This document shows positions 49,401-60,259 of a stretch of DNA of 64,000 bases, piece by piece. The translations under genes and the position numbers were made by a program. Source of the DNA: Candidula unifasciata (lineage: Eukaryota; Mollusca; Gastropoda; Stylommatophora; Geomitridae). Below the pieces are notes generated by a model, which was given only the letters and a program-made list of their open reading frames with translations, did no database searches and had not been told where the DNA came from. The stretch's first letter is position 1. Every line of letters begins with the position of its first letter. The stretch is from NCBI GenBank assembly GCA_905116865.2, contig CAJHNH020000700.1, positions 194,501 to 258,500 on the forward strand, written 5' to 3'.

Positions 49401-52400
49401 GAACTGCAGATTCAGAAAATGTGAGTGGCCTGATGATACAGGACTTGTGACCTATTGGTTCTTTTTTGTTGTAGCTGCTGCTTACATCTCACCATGATAC
49501 TGCAGTTTTAGCGGTGGACCTGTTTGCGTTGGCACTTCTGGCGGCTATTTTAATACATTTAATGTGAATTTATATAATATTACCTTTTTCTGAGACTGCA
49601 GTCACAAGAGACAGCAGTGGGTATTTTCGGGTGTGGTTTTCGGACTGGCACCGGAATGAGTGATTATAGTGAATAGGATTTGACCCTGTTGCTGTGAATT
49701 TGCGAACTGCAGTTACCTGATTCTTCTCATTTTTAATCCACCTTTGGTTACATTTTTTTTTAAAAAATAAATTACTGTTTATAATTAGATAGAGAACTGA
49801 AATCAGAATCTATAATAATAGCTGATAACGTTGTTCAGTAATGCAGTTTACAAGTCTCTAGCTTTTAATTCACCATTTGTTTTTCAGTGTTTTCTTTACC
49901 AGATTACTATACTATAATTAGATAAGGATTTAAACCTGTAAATTAAAATCTACTAGTATAAGATGTTTCATTCCATGCTGTTAACTCCATATTTTTCACT
50001 TTTACTTTTAAAATTTTGTTTGCAGATTACTACCGTGGTCAGCAGACGTTTATTTTCCCCATCTACCTGTCCGAAGCCTTGAATCCTAGCGCTGTCATTT
50101 ATGGGTCACCTCACGCCACTGGCGCTCTACTACATTGTCACTAGAAGCGATTTATTTGACTCTGTACTTAAGCAGCAGAAACTTTCGTAAGAATTTTGTC
50201 AACTATTTTTTGCCAGCTTTATGGGTGACTGGTAGTTTGCCCATTAACATCAAGAGCTAGCTGACTGGCATGGACGATCACGCCTCTCCACAGTCTGCTA
50301 TCTTTCAGCAGCATGTATCAGTTTGTGTGCAGAACTCCTCCATGTCATGACAGCAGGCTGTCAAGAATCTGCAGGCATTGTCTTTTCTCTTTTTCCATTG
50401 ATCTTTCGGTGGTCACAACATGTTCAAGTTTCCTTCTTCTCTCAACATGATCAGAGTATGATGGCTATCTCTTTCTTGTGATAAGTTATTGTACTGTAGA
50501 TATTCAGGGTTCGTAGTGGACCGGGAAATCGGGAAATTACCGGGATTTTTTTTTCGTTGACCTTGAACAGTGATTTTTAGCTTATAAAAGACATTCCGAC
50601 CTTGAAAAGCCGTGAATTTTGACCGCCGCAATGAAATCGTCAGAAATCCTGTGATTTTCAGCACAGGCAATTTTTGGGGAGCCCTTTGGCTTTTTTGGCC
50701 ATTTGGCTAGTTTTTGGCTACTTTCGTTGTATGGTCGTTTCAGGTGTGAGGGCAGCTGATTATTGGCTATTTTCAGCCGAAATGGCTTGTTAAAGGCCAG
50801 GGAAGGGCGGGCTGTGTTGCAGATCATGAATACATGCAGACAGCAGTGGTGTGGCATGGGGCGGGAAGTAGCAGCTTCCATCTCGCGCGTGTGTGTGTGT
50901 GCCTTTGTTTCTAGCGAGTCGGGCAGAATGAACAGTATAAATCGTTTATGGCCGTGGTTTCTAGAATGGATTACATTGGGAGATGGTGGGGCTCGGTTCA
51001 GTTGTATTTATAAATAGAGTCGCTGTGGTGGAGGTTAAGCACGGCCTTCTCTGTTAATTAGAGATGGCATTGGGGCTAAGCAAAGTGACGTCAGCTGGAT
51101 TTCCCAGTTCTATTTTTGGCCTGTATTTATCTTTACAGTGTGTTTGGCGATCAGTATTGTGATTCTCCGAGATTCCCTCTTCTGTTTTCTCACCCCTCTC
51201 TCTCTCTTCCCTCTCTCTTTCACTCTTCTACCTATTGCTCCTTCCTTCCCGTCTCCTGCATTGTCTTTAACCCTCCCCTCTGATCTTTATCTTCTTCTCT
51301 TTCTCTCTATCTTTCCTTTTACTCTCTCATTTCCTGTCCCCCTCCCCCTTTTTCCTATTTTATTTCTTGTTTAAATGTTTAGTAAATGTGCGGCTCCATA
51401 ACTCTTCCTAGCAGCTCAAATACACAGGAAGTTGTATTGGGGAGGGGGGGGGGGGGGTGGGGGTGTCGTTCTGCGTAAACATGGTGGATATTTTCTTTTG
51501 ATGTGTTTGTTTTCTTAGCAGGCCTTAATCTCTGTCCATCTCCCTTCCCGCACCCTCACATTTTGTCCTACCTGTTCCTCACTCTCTGCCTGTCTGTGTC
51601 ACTGCTTTCCTCTCTCTCTCTTTCTCTTTGTATTTGCCGCTCTCCCTCACTCCCCCCCCCCTCACTCTCTCTCTCTCTCCGTACCTTCAGTTGGCGTAGA
51701 AGGTTATGTGTTGCCTAGTGCAGAACATTTCATGTCCACCACTCCCCCTCCCTCACACACACACACACACACACACACATTAAATATATGTGTACTTTTA
51801 AAAACACATTTGCCATCACCCCCGCCCCCCCCCCCTCTCCCCTCCCCTTTCTCCTCCCACATTGATGACACCTAGGGGAGGGAGTGCACCTCTTCCTGCT
51901 ACCTTCTTTCCTCTATATCTCATCTTATTTCTTACTCCCTTCTTTCTCTCCATGTCTCATTCCCACTTTTTTTTCTTAAACTTTATTCTCTCACCTCCTC
52001 TGTCTCACCCTTACCACCTCAGCCTTCTACACCACTTTCCACCACATCCTCTCTCCCCTCCTTTCTGTAATTAGAAAACCAGAAATAAAACGAAGTCCAC
52101 TGCTGCCCTGACCTATTTATGTGTGTGGGTAAACTTCTCTATTTTCCACCAGTGGTGGGTTGAGATCCCCTGGACTTTTTTTTTCTTCATAAAATGACCT
52201 TGGCTCTCAGGTCACCAGCCTTAAGTGTAAGAAATTGAATTATTGTTGTCACACACAGATAGGACAAGCATGGGGCAGTAGGGGTTAGCACTGTTGTTTA
52301 TGGACCACAGCCACATTCACATTGGGAGAGGGTAGGAACCGGAAAAGGGGCCTCACTTAGAGATTTCCTAATTCTATCTTTGGCACTCAGTGTTCTTACA

Positions 52401-55400
52401 TCCCCCCCCCCCCCTCACAACCATGTCTTACCTCTCTTCTCTCACCCCTTCTCTTTCCTTTGATCTTCTACTATTCTCCTTTCTCTCTCCATTCTTCCTC
52501 TCTTCCTTTCCTTGCCCTTTCTCCTGTCCCATCTCTTCTTTGTCTCCTCTCCATCCTGTATTTTCATTTTCTCTAGATTTCCTTACCCGCTCCCCTCTCT
52601 CATTCTCCCCCCCCCCCATTTTTTGGACTGGTTCATCTACATATTTTTTGCCCCATAACTATCTTTTCCTAGTGTTGTGTGTCCACTACACTTGAAATTG
52701 TGGGGGGGGGGGGGGGGGAAGTAGGTGGGGTTTCAGCACGAGGCTGTTTTTTTTTTCATTTGATGTATCTTGTCTCCCTTCCTGCCCCTCTCTCTTAATC
52801 TGTGTTTGTCACTGTCTTCCTTACCCACCTCTCTCTCTCTTGCTTTAAGTCTGTTTGCCTCCCTTCATCACTTCATCTTTGTATACCTCCCTCCCATTCT
52901 CCTGCTCTGCCTTTTTTCTCTTTGTTTGGTTCTCTCCCTCTGTCTGCTTGCCTCTCTGTGCTGTCCCTTTGTCTCTCTCTCCTTTATGTCTACATCTCTC
53001 TCTGCTTGCATCTGCTTCTCTCCCTGTCCGTTCTCTCTCCCTCCTGTCTCCCTTCTTTCACTCTTTGTCAAATTTTCCTCCTTCCATATCTCTGTTTCGT
53101 TCCCTTTTTCCTTCTCTTTTCATCTGCCCATCTCTGTATCTGCATTCCCTCTTTCTGTATTTGTCTCCCTCTCTGTCTTTCGCTGTCCCTTCCCCACTTT
53201 TCCTCATCATGTCTCCATCCCTCCCTCTCATTTTTTTCCTCCCTCCTTCCCCAGACTTCTTTTCCTTCTTTTCTCTACCTTCATCTGTCCATCTTTACAC
53301 TGTCTCTCCCAGCCTACCTCAGCATGTGTCTTCCTCCCTCTCTGCATGACTCTCTCTCTCTCCCCCTAACCCTTTCAGGTACCAGGTCCAGAACCGACAG
53401 GACTTCAGTTTGCTGCCCTCTACCACCAAGCCCTAAAAAAATTTTCAGACACTATATCAAGCTCAGAGGCCGACCAACACGAAGATGGGCACAGGATATA
53501 AGTGACTCCTTGAGTATAAAAAAGTACATGAGACGGGAGAGCTGGTGAGAGACCGAGGTTTTTTGTCAGGACAAAGGAAATGCTACATGATGATGATATA
53601 TGTGCTGGTATACCAACACATGTGGCACAAATGAAGTACATTGTGTGCTCAGTACACCCTTGAACAAGGCAAAAATCTTGTTTCAGTATTACACCGAGAC
53701 AACCTTGAAAAAAACTAAGGAGACCTTGAAAAAGACCTTGAAAAGCCTTGAAATTGATTGGTAAATTTGGCTATGAACCCTGGATATTCCAAAACTCCTG
53801 TTTTTCTCTTCATTATGTTCAATTAGGCTTTTCTTCCTTGTCTCTTTCTCTCTCTCTCTCTCTGTCTCTCTCACTTCATTACTTTCCCTTTCTCTCATTC
53901 TGTCTCCCCACTTTCTCCCCATCATGCACATGTACATACTATCTTGCTTATTAATAATTTTGTCTTCCATATTCTTCCTCCCATTCACCAGCCGTAAACT
54001 CTGGTGGAAAGTTCTGGTCTTTTGTCCAATTCTGGACTTTAGTCTAGTTTCAGAAGTTTGGTTTTTGTGTGCACATCCATTTTACAGATCTGGCTTCTTT
54101 GTATGGAGACTGTTGGTTTCTTGCCTGTCAGGCTGATCTTTAAAAAAATCATGCCTAATTAGTTGACTTTATGGCATTCTGGGAGGGGAGGGGTGTGTTA
54201 ATTATTTTTAGCCCCCAAGTAACCTTAGTTAAATAGCCTGCTGTAGATGTTGTAAGTGAGTATACATTCACGAGTGCTGCATGACTATTGCTGGTGACTG
54301 ATAAGGACAATTTTGCTTGATCTTTTCAGAGAATTAGAAAAACAGAAAGAGGAATATGCAGAGAAAATGGCTCAAAGAAAAAGTGAAGCAGAGAAAGCTG
54401 TAAGTTGCTTCAGGCATCTTCAAATATTTATAACAATTATTTGAATTTATATAAAATTACAACATGTGAGAGATGCATAAGAAATGTGACGGGGAAAACA
54501 AGAAGAGACTTATGAAGAACTAAGAACAATGGTAGGCACAGTACCAGTAAATGATTGCATAGAATATCAAAGAATCAAATGGTGACTGGGAGCTCTTGTG
54601 TGGTTTTCATGTTGCTCTGCTCACGTTGGTAAACCTAGACTTCACATCTCATTCAGAAATCAGTGTCACTATGTTGGAGGTGTTCATGGAATAGTGTCTC
54701 TCCTATAGCATTAATTATATCCATTCTTTCTATTAAAGGTTGGCTTGCTAGGGTGCATTGTTTGCAAGGGCATCTACCCTGTCATTGTCTTTCACACCAG
54801 CAAATCATAAGTCGGAGATGAAGGGATGGTTCGCAAAGTTATTTCTTATCATTACAGGTTGTTGAACTATGACATGCTTGCCCGTTTTGGGCTCAATCAC
54901 TACACTTTACCCATGAGAAAATATCTTCTCTTCCCCCCCACAGGTGGAACTGATGAAGGAAACCTTTGAGAGGTCGGTTGAACTTGAGGAGAAAAAGATG
55001 GGGTTGGTCATCTTGAAGGCATTGTACGGAAAGTTGCAGCCTGCAAGTGATGGGTAAGTACATTTAATTTTTTGTTTTTGTTTCTCTTTGGTAGATTTTT
55101 AGCCCAGTGAGTGATGCATCAGTAGATTGTAGATGCTAGTTACTGCCTTATTATCCCACTTTTGCGGTGTAGGCAGGGGGGTCTTTGAGGCTGAGGATTA
55201 CGGCCGCATGGCTAGTGCTGCTGCCACGACCCGTGCAGGCAAGGGTTTTTATTCTGCTACCAGCAGAAAAAATCCCCAGCGTAACCAAGAATTCGAACTC
55301 AGGTCTCCCGTTTGAGAGCCCAGCGTTCTAACCATTCGGCCAGCTGCTCCACATCAAGCCCGGCAAGCCTCCGATATCCTGTTACTGTTTACTTTCCATG

Positions 55401-58400
55401 ATATTTCCTTGTACCCATTTTAGGTTGGGTCAACCTTTGAGCCCAGATAAATGAATATATCAACACTCTCTAGGAGTGCAGTCTGTAGGATTAACTTATT
55501 GCTGTCAGAGATGAGAACCAGACATATTTGTTTTCTTTATTTCCTTAGCAGTCATGAACAATTGTTTTGCATTCTCTTATATGTTCTGTGTTCTAGACAA
55601 AAGGCATGACAAATTAATTTATTCTTCATTCTTCTTTTCATCACGTTCACTTGTTTTATGTTGAATTTGAATTAAGAATCGACATCATAGCACTCAGGAC
55701 ACTCTCATAAGCGCTCCATCCGCTATCTTCAGCAGCAAACGAAGAGTTCCAGCGCCGACGGCACCAGTAACTGTCACGGTTTTAAATTCCAGGAGACCTA
55801 TTACACCCCCCAACATGTGTGTCATAAAAGTAGGCTAATTAGAGGTATTTCATCTGAAGTTAGAGTGCATCTGCCTGAGAGACAAGGAACTAAAGTCTAC
55901 ATACAAATAAGCCAGATCTGTAAAATGAATGTGAATGCAAAGCTCAAGTTCTTGAACAAGACTAAGTCCAAAAGTGGACGAAGAATCAAAACTTTCTGCT
56001 GGAGTTTACAACTAGTGAATACAAATAAAGAAAGTGAAACTCTCTTGTCAGATCTCCCTCCCACCTCATGTAAATTGCTACTGTTCTGACTGGTCCACCA
56101 TAGCGCTTGATACAGCGAAAATATTTCAGTTTCTGAAGCAGGATGTTGTTTAATAGCCAGTCTTCCTTGATGTTCAGATGTGTTTAAGATATTAGTACTT
56201 CTTTTTTTCTTGGTCCATGCTATTCTGAGATTCTTTCTATAGCATTTCAGTTCAGAAGCCCTTCCCCCCCTTCCCCACCCATTTTCTTCCTTAACTCTTT
56301 CAGGCCCGTGAATTTGGACAGACTTGGCCCAAATTCTTTACTAACCATGATTTTGCAGCCACAAGAGTAGTGAATATCCAAATTTGAGAACAAAACTTCA
56401 AAGTTTGTTCAATTTCCTAACAAATTCCAAAGTTTTGATAAGTTTCTGGGTTAGTTTAGCACTTAGGGGCTCTTAGTTCTCACAGAGGGCTGAGCAAAAT
56501 TTCAGAGGAAAAACGAGCCATCACACACACACTATTTACTATTTACTTTGTACAGTTATTTACTGAACAGACTGTAACTGCAATGATTTTAATGTAGCTT
56601 AGCCATAGTATAGTACAATTTCTTTGTTTAGAGCACTTTCATTCTCTTACCCCATAAATACGGTAGCAATGGGACATCATCTGTGTAGAAAAACTCGCCA
56701 GAATCACTAGACTCCAAACTAGCTGATCCCTCAGCTTCGCTGGTGAAAAATCACCACCTGAATCACTTTCTTGAGAAATCTAAATTTTTTATTATCATGA
56801 TCAGAATTAAAAACATCTGACTGAAACAGTTTCAGAGCTTCGGCCATAGAAAGATGCATTCTGCGACCTGTACTTGTGGTGGGAACATTGGTATTCATGG
56901 CACTCAAAAACAAAATTAGAAATGCACCATTGAAAATAATTTCGCTGTAAATCCGATCAAATTACGAATGTGTGGTTTCTGATAGGAAAAGTATCTTAAG
57001 GATTTTGGGCAGAGTGACTTTACCTGAATAGTTTAATCGAACTTCCGAACATTAAAAAGAAGTACGGAGCCGTGTGCGAAGCAGTTAGCGTTGTTTGGGC
57101 AAAACGGAACTTCTCAATCAACGCTCACACCGTTGCTTGGGCCTCAAAGAGTTAATTACTGTAAGATAGTCCACCACTGACATCCATTTGTTGCTACAGA
57201 GAAGATGCATGCCTTCACAATTTTGGCCTTGATTTCCTTGCTTTTCACGGAGAAGTCATGATACATTAATGTCAGTTTCTCGGTACAGTTCTGTACAGTT
57301 CTAGAAGGCCAACCTGGACAACAAATGGCTGCAGATGTTGGATGTTTCAGCCGAAAGGTGCAAATATTGAGGCCATGTTGTAAACGGGTACAGTGCATTT
57401 ACATCTTCAGATAAGCGCAGCGGAAGAAGAATTGTATCATTTCACAAACCATTCATGACATAATTCCTGCATCATTTTCTCTCATGTGTTCTGCATACAA
57501 AGATGGCCATTCAAATCCCCTGCATTGATTGTGTTTCTTTATGTGGTGTTCACAGAGAAGCCCAGGCAAACTCATGTATTGATGTAGTTATTCCATTACA
57601 AGCTTTAATCAAAGACTCCAAGCTGATTGTTCCAGAAACAGCCTCCAAGGTTTCTCTTTAAATTTATATTTTTATTTTTTTTAAATTTATTATTTGTTTG
57701 TTATTAAACTTATATAAGTGTTTAACAGTTCTAATATTCTTTGTATTATTACTAAATTTTTTCTTTATATAAATGATAGAAATTTGTTAGAAAATGTTAA
57801 TATTTGTTAGTCGGTGTTAACATTTGTTAGACGGTGTTCATTTGTTAGACGGCGTTAACATTTGTTAGACGGTGTTAACATTTGTTAGACAGTGGTCATT
57901 TGTTAGTGGGTGTTAACATTTGTTAGACGGTAGTCATTTGTTAGTGGGTGTTAACATTTGTTAGACAGTGGTCATTTGTTAGTGGGTGTTAACATTTTTT
58001 AGACGGTGTTCATTTGTTAGTGGGTTTTAACATTTGTTAGACAGTGCTCATTTGTTAGACGGTGCTCATTTGTTAGACGGTGTCATTTGTTAGACAGTGC
58101 TCATTTGTTAGACGGTGTTCATTTGTTAGTGGGTGTTAACATTTGTTAGACAGTGGTCATTTGTTAGTGGGTGTTAACATTTGTTAGACGGTGGTCATTT
58201 GTTAGTGGGTGTTAACATTTGTTAGACGGTGTTCATTTGTTAGACGGTGCTCATTTGTTAGACGGTGCTCATTTGTTAGACGGTGCTCATTTGTTAGACG
58301 GTGCTCATTTGTTAGACGGTGTTCATTTGTTAGTGGGTGTTAACATTTGTTAGACAGTGGTCATTTGTTAGACGGTGTTAACATTTGTTAGACAGTGCTC

Positions 58401-60228
58401 ATTTGTTAGACGGTGTTAACATTTGTTAGACAGTGGTCATTTGTTAGTGGGTGTTAACATTTGTTAGACGGTGGTCATTCGTTAGATGATGTTAACATTT
58501 GTTAGACGGTGGTCATTTGTTAGTGGGTGTTAACATTTGTTAGATGGTGTTCATTTGTTAGATGGTGGTCATTTGTTAGATGGTGTTCATTTGTTAGACG
58601 GTGTTCATTTGTTTGACTGTGTTCATTTGTTAGACAGTGTTAATATTTATTAGACAGTGTCGGTGTTTGTTAATCAGATGACTACTCTTTGTTAGAAAAT
58701 GTTAAACAGTCGCATTATTTCTGAGATAGATGGAGACAATTTTTTAGTCATGATTAATATTAATGTACTGAAATGCTATGGAAAGATTCTCAGAATATCT
58801 TGGACAAAGAAGATGAGAAATATTGACATCTTAAAAGATCTGAACATCAAGGAAGATTGGCTAATAAACAGCATCCTTTCTTGAAAGTTGGACCAGGAAG
58901 GAGAGGCAGGGGCCGACCAACACGAAGATGGGCACAGGATATAAGTGACTCCCTGAGTGTGAAAGTGCATGAGGCGGGAGAACTGGCGAGAGACCGAGTT
59001 TCTTTTAGGCAGAATGTGATGAGAGCGACGTCCTGCAAAGGACCTGCTACATGATGATGATTAATATTTATTAGAGAGTTGAAGAATGTCGATATTTGCT
59101 AAACATTTGAAGACAATTTGTTTGACAATGTTGATATTTGTTTAACAATGTTAATATTTGTGAGACGGTTGAAGGTAATATTAATATTTGTTAAACAGTT
59201 GAAGACTTCAAAGACAATGTTGTTGAAGACTGCAGGAGTACTGAGGTTTTAGAACCAACACATCTATCATCATCTTGTTTGATTGACATGAATTATCTCG
59301 TCTTTTCAGAGTGGACTTCCTGGGTTTTATGATCCATTCATCGGTGAAGAGAAGAAATTGTACATCCGCTACAAGTTCAGAGGTCGTTTACATCAAGTGT
59401 TTATCTCAGACACAGAACCAGTCAGGCTTCCGCAACAAAGTAAGTTCACTTTCATTTTTTTCTTCCTTTTCTTTGTTTGTCATTTATTTGTTTAGATAAA
59501 CAACATTCAGCCACTTCCTCGGAAGCTTTGGTTACAATTGTTGTATTGTTTGTTTTTTCAACCCTCTTAAACTCTGTGAACAAGGTGAAAATCATAATTT
59601 GTTTGTTTGTTTATTGTTCTTTTAAGTCTTTTTAGCTAATTACCTTTATTTGTCATATCTCATCTTACTGGAAACTTTAATTTCTGAATGTATACTGATT
59701 ATCGCTCCTCTTTGCTGTGTTGTGTCTGCATATGTGGCTTTGTGTGATGCAAACACGCTTCTTAGTGCCAGCTTCAATCCTAGCTGCAGGCGATTTGGCA
59801 GCAATCAACCCTGCATTGGTTTCAGCAGTGGTATAGAGAGCAGACCGCTCAGAAAGCAATGGCTAACTGCTGAACTTAAATTTCCCTAGGAAATCGCAAC
59901 AGCCAAATAAATGTTGGGGTTGTTTCTGCAATCTCCTGTAAAGGATCCGCAGCTAATTTAACTTCTGTAGTAAATTTAACCATGCAACCTCTCTTTCTTT
60001 GATCATAAAAAGATATCAAACTAAACTAAAAGTAGAACTAACCGTAAGCATTCATAACACAGAAATGGGGAAAAAAATATATTAACATTGTTTATCAAAT
60101 ATTTACACTGACAAATACTAATAGTCTAACAGTTTTTATCACCTCTCTTTCTTGTATTACTTTTCATTTTTGTTATGCCTCTTCTGCTCTAAGCTTCAGA
60201 GAAAAATTAGACTTAATCTCTCTCTAAC

Positions 60229-60259
<31 letters not shown>

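Larger units (their letters stand above)
50505..53782. mobile_element. 3.28-kb terminal-inverted-repeat element in DNAJC11 intron 12
   Basis: Left end cagggttcgtag (50505) and right end ctatgaaccctg (to 53782) are inverted repeats with one mismatch in 12. gatatt lies directly outside both ends (50499-50504, 53783-53788), a 6-bp target duplication. Subterminal ccttgaaaagcc blocks recur near 50600 and 53740. The interior is pyrimidine-rich with no transposase. A hAT-like class with a short duplication is plausible; the superfamily is not settled. Confidence 0.75.

Noticed and set aside
50026..50186. A second, mutually exclusive exon 12 of DNAJC11
   Set aside because: The flanking introns are duplicated with it, it carries frameshifts, and it abuts a gap. 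An assembly duplicate explains all of this.
50582..50881. 99-codon minus-strand ORF as a gene or transposase
   Set aside because: It overlaps the subterminal part of the TIR element and shows no transposase motif.
52770..53548. ORFs of 160-250 codons on the plus strand
   Set aside because: They arise from CT-rich low-complexity DNA. Several frames are open at once and the proteins are only Leu, Ser, Pro and Phe runs.
55270..55350. tRNA-Ser/Leu-like gene on the minus strand
   Set aside because: It continues into a repeated body shared with 61045-61262, so it is a SINE.
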